DNA of 64,000 nucleotides from positions 4,126,501 through 4,190,500 of the forward strand of contig NC_017542.1 of assembly GCF_000237325.1 (NCBI RefSeq), given 5' to 3'. Below the pieces are notes generated by a model, which did no database searches, was not told the origin of the DNA, and worked only from the letters and a program-made list of their open reading frames with translations. Each line of letters opens with the position of its first letter. Position 1 is the stretch's first letter. The DNA comes from Paenibacillus polymyxa M1. Lineage in GTDB: Bacteria; Bacillota; Bacilli; Paenibacillales; Paenibacillaceae. Positions 7,058-14,750 of the stretch are shown here, in pieces. A program made the position numbers and the translations under genes.

Positions 7058-7594
7058 TTACAGTATTCTTTTCCCTTCTTTAAACCATATTAGTTCAGTT
7101 TTTTTGATTTTTTCCATTCCAGTTTCGAATTCAATAAATAAGCCCCAATCATATTCCAAATTATTGTATCTTTCTTTATCCGTATAACATTCTAATTTTT
7201 TAAAATCAAACCTTCTATCAAGTCTATTTGTCGATTTTTTAATCTCTATTACTAAATAGTTGTCGGTATTCTTTCCTCTCCGGTGGATCACTATATCTGG
7301 AAAAGTTGATAACCCCATATATTCTGTGTCGTCATCAACAATGTCTTTAATAAAATCCTTTTTGAGTCTTTTACATTCTGACTCTAGAACATAGATTCTT
7401 TTCTGTTTGTTCGCTTCGTCAACATTTCTATTGTATTCACAATCCACATTGTACTCTTGGAATTCTTCTTGAAGATATACCGCTAACTTATGTGCAATTG
7501 TTCTTTCATTTAAATCGTGACTTAACAAATGATGATCTTTTTCAAACAGCTTTGAAATAGCTATGTTAATTCCCTTTGTTATTGTTGGATTCAT
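7058..7594 (-). CDS. PD-(D/E)XK nuclease-like cassette protein
   Basis: A 178-residue protein, the first cassette next to the recombinase. Residues ~118-142 contain FPDIVIHRRGKNTDN then YLVIEIKKS, a clear PD...E-x-K pattern that fits the metal-binding core of restriction-endonuclease-like folds. The upstream ERTIAHKLAVYLQEEF and CEYNRNVDEANKQ resemble short stand-alone proteins of this superfamily found in genomic islands. Nuclease activity is inferred, not shown. Its start lies 36 bp from the candidate attI-like end at 7631 and its stop 17 bp from site 9. If the array follows integron logic, it is the most recently gained and best expressed cassette. Confidence 0.78.
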   Translation of the reverse strand: MNPTITKGINIAISKLFEKDHHLLSHDLNERTIAHKLAVYLQEEFQEYNVDCEYNRNVDEANKQKRIYVLESECKRLKKDFIKDIVDDDTEYMGLSTFPDIVIHRRGKNTDNYLVIEIKKSTNRLDRRFDFKKLECYTDKERYNNLEYDWGLFIEFETGMEKIKKTELIWFKEGKRIL

Positions 7595-7630
7595 TTTATT
7601 ACTCCATTTTTATGTTTTAGGCATTACAGA

Positions 7631-7700
7631 TAACGTCTTATTTACGAACTTCCGAAAGAATACTCTCTTTGTCATATTCACGAACTTCGTGAATCCTGCA
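7631..7700 (-). other. Candidate primary attachment (attI-like) site
   Basis: TAACGTC (7631-7637) matches the outer end of the cassette sites exactly at the start of the first cassette. Instead of the cloverleaf it is followed by TTTACGAACTTCCG and then a perfect hairpin ATTCACGAAcTTCGTGAAT (7676-7694), which reuses the ATTCACGA box. No GTTA partner is seen. It lies between the recombinase remnant and the first cassette, where an attI would be. The role is inferred from position. Confidence 0.45.
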
Positions 7701-7731
7701 CTTTTCTCCTTATTCCCGCACTTTCTGCGTT

Positions 7732-8234
7732 TCAATCCTCCAGCTCGCTCATCCGATCCAACGGACTTTGAATCCGCCCAATGTCCCGTCTGCTCACATG
7801 TGTACACCGCTCCGTCGTTCGCACACTCTGATGCCCTAGCAGTTCCTGAATATAGCGAAGATCAATCCCATTTTCCAGCAAGTGGGTCGCAAAGGAATGC
7901 CTTAGCGAATGGATACTCACCTGTTTGCGAATGCCCGCTTCAGCCAGCGCTTTTTCAAACACTTTCTGCGCTGAACGTTCCGTCAGGTGGCGGCCTTCCC
8001 TCTGCCCTGGAAACAGCCAGTCTGCTGGCTGCTCCCACCCTATATACTGCTCGACCACCGCAAAAGCCGCTTCGGATAGCAGCGTTTGCCGATCCTTCCT
8101 GCCCTTTCCCTGACGAACTTTCAGTACTTTCCGTTCACGGTCGCAGTCTTCAAGACGCAACCTCACCACTTCGCTTACCCGTCCAACCGTACGCCAATCG
8201 TTTTTTCATCCCGATAAAGTAGGTTTATCTTCAT
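7732..8234 (-). pseudogene. Xer/IntI-like tyrosine recombinase, internally deleted and lacking the catalytic Tyr
   Basis: An intact start (GGAGG, ATG 8234) encodes MKINLLYRDEKTIGVRLDG and then stops. In another frame the sequence resumes at GRVSEVVRLRLEDC and continues to the natural C-terminus. About half of a normal ~300-residue recombinase is missing. The remainder shows GKGRKDR, HSLRHSFATHLL and LGHQSVRTTERCTHV, and ends IQSPLDRM, as in Xer/IntI-like enzymes. Where the family has TTEIYTHV the sequence is TTERCTHV (TGT), so the nucleophilic Tyr is Cys. The IntI-specific insert before HSLRHS is absent, so the enzyme was Xer-like rather than a true IntI. It reads toward the array, not away from it. 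Confidence 0.85.
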
Positions 8235-8291
8235 CTCACTTGCCTCCTTAGTATATCAGCCGTTCAAAAAATTGGAAATCTAATTTTACAC

Positions 8292-8331
8292 AAAAAAAGG
8301 GACTTAAGATGGATATTCATCTTAAGTCCCT
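8292..8331 (-). terminator. Rho-independent terminator
   Basis: GGGACTTAAGATG (8299-8311) pairs with CATCTTAAGTCCC (8318-8330). On the minus strand it is followed by a run of seven T, so it ends transcripts from the chemoreceptor gene and insulates the cassette island. The 8332-8452 stretch holds nothing else I can name. Confidence 0.85.
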
Positions 8332-8452
8332 GATTCTTTCAGAGTGAATTATTGATCCATTAAGTCCAATTTTCATCATCATAAAGTGTCTTGCCTTTAC
8401 TTGTCCAGTTCCTCCGTCACATCATCCCATAGCATCGCCGCCACCTACCATG

Positions 8453-10516
8453 TTACTCAACCTTAAACTGCTTTAATTCGTCTTGCAGCTTAGTGGACAA
8501 TTGGTTTAATTGTTTGGATAGTTCAGCAACCTGTTCGAAGCTTTCCAATTGTTCCTGCGTGCTGGCGCTGACCTCTTCGGTTGAGGCGGAGTTCTCTTCT
8601 GTGGTGGAAGAGATGATTTCCAGCGCCTGCAAAATCTCATCTTTGTGCTTGTGGACTTTGGAGGTGTTGTTGCTGATCTGGATCATTCGCAATTTCAAAT
8701 CTTCCAAATCCTTGTTAATGCTAAAGAATACTTGCTTCGTGTCCTCTACCGATCTGGCATTTTCTTCTGCAATTTTCAGACCGTGAACGGTATGCTCAAC
8801 CGATACGCTGGTTTTTTCTTCAATGACACGTACTTTCTTGTAGATTTCCTGTGTCGCCCGTGCGGTCTGCTCAGCCAGCTTGCGAACCTCCCCGGCAACT
8901 ACCGCAAACCCTTTGCCCTGTTCTCCTGCACGTGCAGCTTCAATGGAAGCATTGAGTGCCAGCAGGTTGGTCTGCGTTGCAATTTGGTTGACCGTATCCA
9001 CAATGCTCGAAATCTCATGACGGCTCAAATCGATATCCTGAATGATAGCCGACATCGCTTGTGTGGAGTTATGATTTTCTTCTGCCCATTTGGATAGTTG
9101 ATCTACTACTGCAAGCCCTTGTCCGCTTTGTTCGGCTGAGGTTTGCACCATTGTTTCGATGGTTTTGGCATCATTGGCAATTTCGTCAATTTGGCCGGAT
9201 AAGGCTCCGGTTTTTTGTAAAATGTTATCTGTTTCGATGGATTGGTAGTTCGTTGCATTGGCAATCTCATTAATTGCTGTCGCCGTATCGTTCATCGTGA
9301 TCGCGGTTCTGGAAGAAATGGATTGCAAATCATTTGAGGACTGATTCAAGACTTGGGCTGAGCCGCCCACCATTTGGAGCATGCCTTGAATTTTTTGAAC
9401 CATATTGTGAACCCCTTGAGAAATTTGCCCGATTTCGTTATGGGAATTCGTATCAAACGGAACGGTCAAATCTCCATTTTCAATCAGCTTGATTTTGGCA
9501 AGCAATTTCGGAATGGATCTCAACAGGTAACGGAGCGTTATATAACAGATTACCACGAGCAGAATGGTGGCTGCGGCAAAACCGCCAATCGTAATCCAGG
9601 TAAAGGTTCTTAATTCTGAGAGCGCCTCTTGTTCAGAAATGGTTAAGCCTACAGACCATCCTGTATCTTTGCTGGTTGCATACCCAATGTAGCGACGTTC
9701 GCCATTATCATTAATGAGCTGTACTCCAGACTCGCCAGCAATCATTTTCTTACCGATCTCGCCAAGATCACCTGTGCTTTCGTTAATCTTTTCTTTCAGC
9801 ACTTTATTTTGATCAGGGTGATACAAAATATCACCTGTTTTGGATGCAAGAATCGAATAGCCTGTGCTTCCAAGCGAATAGCTTTGCATAACGGCAGGGA
9901 TGTCTTTGAAGGCAATATCCACAGCTGCAAAGCCGATTAATTGGTTGCTGCTATCTTTGATCGGATAGAAAATGCCCATGACCACATTCCCTGTATTGAC
10001 GTCCTTATAGGGTTCTGAGTAGTACAAACCGTCTGCTTCAACAGCTGGCTTGAAGTACGGACGCGAATGGATATCGAAATCCGGCTTGGAAGCAGCACCA
10101 TCATTCTGAAGAAAGAAGCCTTTACCATGTATTCCTGCAATCCAGGCGTCAGCAAAAGATGGCTCTTCCTTGACAATCGCTGCCAGAGTCGCTTGGGTTG
10201 CCGCAGCATGTGGAGAAGTTTTCGCCATCTCTGCTGATTCTGTGGTTTCTATATATTGTCTAAACAAAGTGTTGGTTGACATTTGCTTGACTAGCGAGCC
10301 CTTTTCCTTAAATAACGCGTCAAATTGACTGACGGTGGCCTGCGTCTTGGTCTGGAGCATGGCCTCTTGCTGCTTGACAAGCATGCTTTGCGTGCTCGCA
10401 TACATGAACGTCCCCAAGGTTGCAAAGACGACAACGATAATAACTAACAAGACCATGGCCAATGTGTTGGCGATGCTGGATGATCTGAATGCGCGCTTCT
10501 TCATATTTTGTGACAT
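8453..10516 (-). CDS. Methyl-accepting chemotaxis protein with dCache domain
   Basis: A 687-residue membrane chemoreceptor. I start it at ATG 10516 ([12 protein letters not shown]), which has GGGGAG upstream. TM1 spans about residues 15-38; a long extracellular dCache-type region follows ([44 protein letters not shown]). TM2 is near 312-335 ([18 protein letters not shown]), then HAMP, then a signalling hairpin with the conserved tip [20 protein letters not shown]. It should bind a small extracellular ligand and control CheA. It is a lone gene with its own terminator downstream. No C-terminal CheR-binding pentapeptide is seen. Ligand unknown. Confidence 0.93.
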   Translation of the reverse strand: MSQNMKKRAFRSSSIANTLAMVLLVIIVVVFATLGTFMYASTQSMLVKQQEAMLQTKTQATVSQFDALFKEKGSLVKQMSTNTLFRQYIETTESAEMAKTSPHAAATQATLAAIVKEEPSFADAWIAGIHGKGFFLQNDGAASKPDFDIHSRPYFKPAVEADGLYYSEPYKDVNTGNVVMGIFYPIKDSSNQLIGFAAVDIAFKDIPAVMQSYSLGSTGYSILASKTGDILYHPDQNKVLKEKINESTGDLGEIGKKMIAGESGVQLINDNGERRYIGYATSKDTGWSVGLTISEQEALSELRTFTWITIGGFAAATILLVVICYITLRYLLRSIPKLLAKIKLIENGDLTVPFDTNSHNEIGQISQGVHNMVQKIQGMLQMVGGSAQVLNQSSNDLQSISSRTAITMNDTATAINEIANATNYQSIETDNILQKTGALSGQIDEIANDAKTIETMVQTSAEQSGQGLAVVDQLSKWAEENHNSTQAMSAIIQDIDLSRHEISSIVDTVNQIATQTNLLALNASIEAARAGEQGKGFAVVAGEVRKLAEQTARATQEIYKKVRVIEEKTSVSVEHTVHGLKIAEENARSVEDTKQVFFSINKDLEDLKLRMIQISNNTSKVHKHKDEILQALEIISSTTEENSASTEEVSASTQEQLESFEQVAELSKQLNQLSTKLQDELKQFKVE

Positions 10517-10687
10517 GCTGCCATCTCCCCGAGGAATATTGAGCGAAAAGCTCTTAGATAATATGTCGGAAGTTTGCAGCTGTTTGAATAGGTTTTTAGT
10601 ATACACAATTTAAAGTTTTGCTATCTGATTCCTCATAGATTTCTTCCCAACCTGTTCGGTAACTCTAGCAAAAGATTAGAGCAGCAC

Positions 10688-10716
10688 AAAGAGCCTCCGT
10701 CAGACGCAGGCTCTTT
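10688..10716 (-). terminator. Hairpin, probable weak terminator after cueP
   Basis: AAAGAGCCT (10688-10696) pairs with AGGCTCTTT (10708-10716), a 9-bp stem with an 11-base loop. The T tract is mostly inside the stem, so termination strength is uncertain. Confidence 0.5.
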
Positions 10717-10801
10717 ACTAAAAAAGCTATGAACACGCGAGGTTTTGCAGACTTAAAGTGTACGAGCAATCAAGTAAGCTCAACCTCTTTATTCTCTATC
10801 G

Positions 10802-11341
10802 TTAACCCAACTGCATCGTTGTGATACATGTATCGTTTTTCTCATATGTAGAGAATTCCGTTTGGGCCGTTTTACCTTCATGGTTCACACTAATGCGGTA
10901 GGTTTTATCTCTTGGCAGCCATAGATCAATAAAACCATTGGGTTGTGATTTCATGGCAGCATTCTCCATGATGATATTCCCTTCGGAGTCGTGAACAGTC
11001 ACATTGAACGCCCCATTTTTTATTTCGCCTTGGCAACCGGTTAGACTATGAGTTGCACAAGGGTGGGTCTGGTCTACATATGGCGCAATCGAAACAAAAA
11101 ACTCGTTGTCAGGCAAATTATAAGTTATGGGTTGTGTATTGTTCCCGGTGACTATCAACTGACTGGAATTAATAGAAGCGGATTGGGCTGTTGCCTTGCC
11201 TGCACTGATATCATGCACCAATTGCTTGATATCTGTTGTCCCGAGCTTGTCCGCTCCTTCTTTCTGAAAATTTCCTGCAATCAGGTACGTGCCTAATGCC
11301 GCAACAACCAACCCTGAAGCGACCAAGATTCCTTTTTTCAT
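10802..11341 (-). CDS. cueP: CueP-family copper-binding protein
   Basis: A 179-residue exported or membrane-anchored protein starting at ATG 11341 behind AAGGAG. Residues 4-24 are a hydrophobic signal/anchor (GILVASGLVVAALGTYLIAG). The mature part has the CueP family signatures: IKQLVHDISAGKA, NEFFVSIAPYVDQTHPC, HSLTGCQGEIKNGAFNV, NGFIDLWLPRDKTY and the end DTCITTMQL. The three conserved Cys (THPC, TGCQ, DTC) match those used for copper in Salmonella CueP, where the protein binds periplasmic copper. In a Gram-positive cell it would act outside the membrane. It is monocistronic, with palindromes over its promoter suggesting metal-dependent control. No lipobox is seen. Confidence 0.88.
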   Translation of the reverse strand: MKKGILVASGLVVAALGTYLIAGNFQKEGADKLGTTDIKQLVHDISAGKATAQSASINSSQLIVTGNNTQPITYNLPDNEFFVSIAPYVDQTHPCATHSLTGCQGEIKNGAFNVTVHDSEGNIIMENAAMKSQPNGFIDLWLPRDKTYRISVNHEGKTAQTEFSTYEKNDTCITTMQLG

Positions 11342-11356
11342 CTGGAGTTCATCTCC

Positions 11357-11403
11357 TTGTCCGTTTTTAAACATTATAATGTAGAACGCATCGTAACGGA
11401 CAA
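11357..11403 (-). promoter_or_regulatory. cueP promoter with nested inverted repeats
   Basis: The palindrome ACATTATAATGT (11371-11382) contains a perfect TATAAT on the minus strand, so it covers the -10 region. It is flanked by a 9-bp inverted repeat, TTGTCCGTT (11357-11365) and AACGGACAA (11395-11403). One arm provides a TTGTCC -35-like element and the other overlaps the leader before the ribosome site. This fits an operator for a metal-responsive repressor, perhaps CopY/CsoR-like; the identity is inferred. Confidence 0.55.
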
Positions 11404-11500
11404 AATACAGCACTGAAGTCACCAGATATTCACATCTTTGCTTGTTTATTCAGACGTATCTGCGTTACATTAGAGGATCATTAAGGAGGAGCAAGGGAGT

Positions 11501-11686
11501 ATGAGCAGCTCTGCTGTCTCAACGTACAATCACCCCACCACTCCTATGGAGTCATGGGACACAACTCTTTTTAACGATCCCGGTTCACAATATAATTCAT
11601 TAGATGCTTCAAAAAAGAGATATTGCGGGGCACCTCTTTTAATGCTTCCATGGCAAGACAGTAGTGCCCCCACATCTCTTTACTAG
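11501..11686 (+). CDS. Possible small protein, antisense-overlapping the prenyl synthase gene
   Basis: A 61-codon frame starting at ATG 11501 with a very good ribosome site (AAGGAGG about 18 bases upstream and GGGAG nearer). The first ~23 codons lie in free intergenic DNA; the rest overlaps, antisense, the 3' end of the gene at 11571-13958. Composition is Ser/Thr/Pro-rich with no family match I recognise and no clear promoter. It could be a real short peptide or a chance frame. Confidence 0.25.
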   Translation: MSSSAVSTYNHPTTPMESWDTTLFNDPGSQYNSLDASKKRYCGAPLLMLPWQDSSAPTSLY

Positions 11687-13958
11687 CACCTTCATAGCCA
11701 AGGATGGACACGAAATTTGAATTATTGTTATCCGAATCCTGACCCACAGGTTTTCCAAGTAAGTGCGTATCTCCTTCCACATCAAGCAAATCATCTTTGA
11801 TCTGAAAAGCAATCCCCATATGATAGGCGAATTTCTGCAAAGCAGCAATCTCTGATTCCTCGGTCTGTGCAAGCATGGCTGGCATAACGAGACAAGCCTC
11901 GAACGCCACTCCTGTTTTGTAAAAGCACATCATATTCAGCTGCTCCAAGGTCAAAGCCTTTCCTTTGGAATCCAGATCCATCGCCTGACCCATACACATA
12001 TCCTCTGCCTTACGGGCCGAGTATTGGATCAAGGCAAGCACAGTCTCAGCGTTGAACTGACTCAGTGATGCTTGCTCCCCGATGGCCTTCTGGATCAGAT
12101 ATAGTCCGGTTAATTCCGCAGTAGCGCTATTGTGCACCTGATGTAATGTCTGACGCCCTCTACGGGTAGACGCGTTATCCTGGGAAGGCAAATCATCAAA
12201 AATCAGGGAGGCTGTATGCATATATTCCAATGATCTTAGAAGAGGCACGATTGCCAATGCGTCTAAGCCATATTCGTTCACACCCATGACCCAGGTCAAT
12301 ATAGGGCGTATCCTTTTCCCATCCCCCTCAAGACTATAATTGGCAGCATCAATAAGCTGTTCTTTCATGGCCTCGATCCCAGAAGGCTTGGTAATTTTCA
12401 ATTGGTTGTTAATCTGATCACGGACTGTTTTGACCGTATTCATAAAGTCTTCCTTTTCCCTCGAATCGTTTTTCAGATGGGTAATCATCTGGTCCCGAAG
12501 CAGCTTATCGAAGAAATCTACATCCTCTGCTTTGCCCACCATTTTCTGAACGAGACGTTTGAATTCAGGATTCCCGGATGCAAAAATCTCCATTATCTCA
12601 TTGTACTTTTCTGCACCTACTCGTTCTTTATAACGTTTGAGTCCATTTATTGCACGGTCCAGTATCACCTCACGAGCCGTGGCATCGGAATGATACACGT
12701 TATGGATCAAATTAGAAATGACCGCCCAGTATAGTTCGAAGGGATTGATCAAATCCGATCTTTGCTGATGATATTTTAAATAATAGGTATAGGGGGTTAC
12801 TGCACCGTCTCTCATATCGTCAGCCATATCCGCAAAATCATCAGCAAGCTGGTTATAGATACCATAATAGAATGTTCGTTGCTCAAACCCTTCATCCTCA
12901 GGAGCACTAATGACGGAACGGACAATCAAGCGGGAAGAAGCAGATTTTAAAATAACGGGTATATAAAGTTCTTCATTGGTGTAATGAGTTCGCGTTAGAT
13001 CCTTATCCCGGTCGATATCTTGAGAATGAAAAAAAACATAGGACTGCTCGAAAAAGGTTTGCTGTGTGTCTGGCTGCTGATGTGCCTTAATATACTCAAA
13101 AGCATACGAGAGCTCCGAATGGATATAGCGAATGAACTTCATATGATCGCCGGACCAGTCGCCTAGTTCTGGCACAGATCCGGTAAGAAGCGCGGTACGT
13201 ATCATATGGGAATATTGTTCTTTCTCTTGAACGGTCAACAGCTGAGAATCGAGCAGATCATCAATAAAAGGATAGGTCAGCCCATAGGAATACCCAAGCC
13301 TGATGGCTTCATCCAGCCTGCGCGAACGTTCAACAGGTGACACGGCTTCGTCCATTTCTTCCATCACATGCAGAATAACCCCAATGATGATTTTAATCAG
13401 TTTCCGCTGGGCATGCTCTGCATCCATTTCCTCAGGAATATGAGAAGATACAGCGTTAAGCTTGTTGATTAGCCAGATTACAGTGGTTTCGATCCCTTCC
13501 TTTTGAGACCACCGATACACCCCCGCTAAATTCATAAACTCCGGTTGATCTCTCCTGTTAGCATGGGTGGGTTGAAGCAAATATCTTTTTACGTCAGCAA
13601 TGACGCGCTGAATCCGGGTCTGTGTGTCGGCAGAATCCAGAGCCTTGCCTAGATCCCTCATGTAAATATAAGAGACACTCCGCTTCAGATAATCATCCAG
13701 TTTCCCTGTGTAACTCAGCCATTGAATATATCTGTAGTAATCCCGGGTATCCGGCTTTCTCTTATTCCGCGAAAAGAAGGATAACCATGAAGAAGAATGG
13801 ATATGATTCCTTTTCCATCTATGGATATCTTCTGTAAGAGAGGTCACATAAGTTTTATCCTTGACCTGATTATAGAGTGATGCAAAATACTGAAGCGCCT
13901 TCTGTTCAGCCAGCTGATATCCTGTATCGGCTTGAAATTTTTCATTCATATGATGCAT
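11571..13958 (-). CDS. Two-domain polyprenyl synthetase / terpene-synthase-like protein
   Basis: A 795-residue protein with two class I isoprenoid-synthase-like halves. The C-terminal half (about 500-795) is a trans-isoprenyl diphosphate synthase: GKRIRPIL (547-554), first Asp-rich motif DDLPSQD (588-594), RRGRQTLH (599-606), second motif KDDLLD (721-726). The N-terminal half is all-helical and carries DDLLD (233-237) and LADDFADMADD (371-381), at the spacing of a second, diverged isoprenoid synthase. A normal single-domain enzyme has ~290-320 residues. It may join chain elongation to cyclisation or to head transfer, by analogy with prenyltransferase-terpene synthase chimeras; this is inference. 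The start could also be ATG 13949. Confidence 0.85.
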   Translation of the reverse strand: MHHMNEKFQADTGYQLAEQKALQYFASLYNQVKDKTYVTSLTEDIHRWKRNHIHSSSWLSFFSRNKRKPDTRDYYRYIQWLSYTGKLDDYLKRSVSYIYMRDLGKALDSADTQTRIQRVIADVKRYLLQPTHANRRDQPEFMNLAGVYRWSQKEGIETTVIWLINKLNAVSSHIPEEMDAEHAQRKLIKIIIGVILHVMEEMDEAVSPVERSRRLDEAIRLGYSYGLTYPFIDDLLDSQLLTVQEKEQYSHMIRTALLTGSVPELGDWSGDHMKFIRYIHSELSYAFEYIKAHQQPDTQQTFFEQSYVFFHSQDIDRDKDLTRTHYTNEELYIPVILKSASSRLIVRSVISAPEDEGFEQRTFYYGIYNQLADDFADMADDMRDGAVTPYTYYLKYHQQRSDLINPFELYWAVISNLIHNVYHSDATAREVILDRAINGLKRYKERVGAEKYNEIMEIFASGNPEFKRLVQKMVGKAEDVDFFDKLLRDQMITHLKNDSREKEDFMNTVKTVRDQINNQLKITKPSGIEAMKEQLIDAANYSLEGDGKRIRPILTWVMGVNEYGLDALAIVPLLRSLEYMHTASLIFDDLPSQDNASTRRGRQTLHQVHNSATAELTGLYLIQKAIGEQASLSQFNAETVLALIQYSARKAEDMCMGQAMDLDSKGKALTLEQLNMMCFYKTGVAFEACLVMPAMLAQTEESEIAALQKFAYHMGIAFQIKDDLLDVEGDTHLLGKPVGQDSDNNNSNFVSILGYEGASKEMWGHYCLAMEALKEVPRNISFLKHLMNYIVNRDR

Positions 13959-14087
13959 TACCTCAACTTCTCATTTTGTTAAACATGGTTGCATTTCTCC
14001 CTGAGGGAACGAATTTGGATCATGTTTTTATCTTTATACGGAATAAAGTCTGTGAAGTTACGAATAGATTATATCCTTCTATATATA

Positions 14088-14096
14088 TGCTACAAT
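14088..14096 (+). promoter_or_regulatory. Extended -10 promoter element for the TerD-family gene
   Basis: TGC-TACAAT (14088-14096) is an extended -10 element 40 bp before the TTG start at 14136. A matching -35 is weak, as is usual for extended -10 promoters. It lies in the 177-bp divergent gap with the prenyl synthase gene. Confidence 0.45.
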
Positions 14097-14135
14097 TTCA
14101 GAGTAGAACGAAAATAATGATAAGGGGGCATAACG

Positions 14136-14705
14136 TTGAGTATTAGTCTAGTTAAAGGGCAGAAGGTAGACCTAACCAAAAATAATCCACACTTATCCGT
14201 GCTGAAAGTAGGGCTTGGATGGGACCCTATGAAGGGTAGAAACATGGATATTGATGCGTCAGCGCTGCTTCTTAATGAGAACGGCAAGCTAACTCAGACG
14301 AAAAATCTAGTATATTTCGGAAATAAAAATAGCCCTTGCGGGGCCATCGTACATAGTGGTGACAACTTGACAGGACATGGTGACGGTGATGATGAAGTCA
14401 TTACCGTATCCCTCCAAAAACTACCACCTGAAGTGCATAGAGTCGTATTTATAGTGAATATATTCCGTTTTTTTAGTTTTGGTAGACGTAAGGATTTCAG
14501 TATGGTAAACAATGCTTATATTCGAATATTGGATGCGTCGCAAGATGAAGAGATTCTCCGATACAACTTGACAGAGGACTATAAAGGGATGTGTAGTATC
14601 CGTGTAGGTGAAGTATACCGCTATGGAGGGGAGTGGAAATTCGGTGCTATTGGAGAAGGAAGCACCATTACCTCCCTGAATGAGCTTGTCAAAACGTATG
14701 AATAA
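14136..14705 (+). CDS. TerD family protein
   Basis: A 189-residue TerD/TerE-like protein. The TTG start at 14136 is supported by AAGGGGG 8 bases upstream. Family landmarks are VGLGWDPMKGRNMDIDASALLL (given here in parts: VGLGWDP and DIDASALLL), then SPCGAIVHSGDNLTGHGDGD-DE, an acidic Ca2+-binding stretch, and RVVFIVNIF. It is close to the usual ~190 residues. TerD proteins bind Ca2+ and occur in stress-response and tellurite-resistance clusters; here it is a single gene without the other ter genes. It faces the gene at 14749 across a shared bidirectional terminator. Confidence 0.88.
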   Translation: MSISLVKGQKVDLTKNNPHLSVLKVGLGWDPMKGRNMDIDASALLLNENGKLTQTKNLVYFGNKNSPCGAIVHSGDNLTGHGDGDDEVITVSLQKLPPEVHRVVFIVNIFRFFSFGRRKDFSMVNNAYIRILDASQDEEILRYNLTEDYKGMCSIRVGEVYRYGGEWKFGAIGEGSTITSLNELVKTYE

Positions 14706-14723
14706 GCATTTTTGATGTTAAGG

Positions 14724-14750
14724 AAAAACCCACGTCTAACGTGGGTTTTT
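14724..14750. terminator. Bidirectional terminator
   Basis: AAAAACCCACG (14724-14734) and CGTGGGTTTTT (14740-14750) form a symmetric hairpin with T runs on both strands. It serves the converging terD-like gene and the 14749-15669 gene, whose stop codon overlaps it. Confidence 0.88.

Noticed and set aside
1..7700. The sites as MITEs or BIME/REP-type repeats
   Set aside because: They occur once per gene with gene starts at a fixed short distance, have attC-like ends, no target duplications that I can see, and lie next to a tyrosine recombinase.
5691..7740. Three TTTCAATCC-like motifs (near 5691, 5750, 7731) resembling a CRISPR repeat core
   Set aside because: Only three copies of nine bases, irregular spacing, and one is simply the 3' end of the recombinase gene.
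7563..8222. 219-codon plus-strand frame over the recombinase remnant
   Set aside because: Antisense to the clear recombinase C-terminus; biased composition and no ribosome site.
10517..10680. sigma-D type promoter before the first chemoreceptor (CAAA...CCGACAT)
   Set aside because: The spacer is about 12-13 bases instead of 15, and the upstream element is weak.
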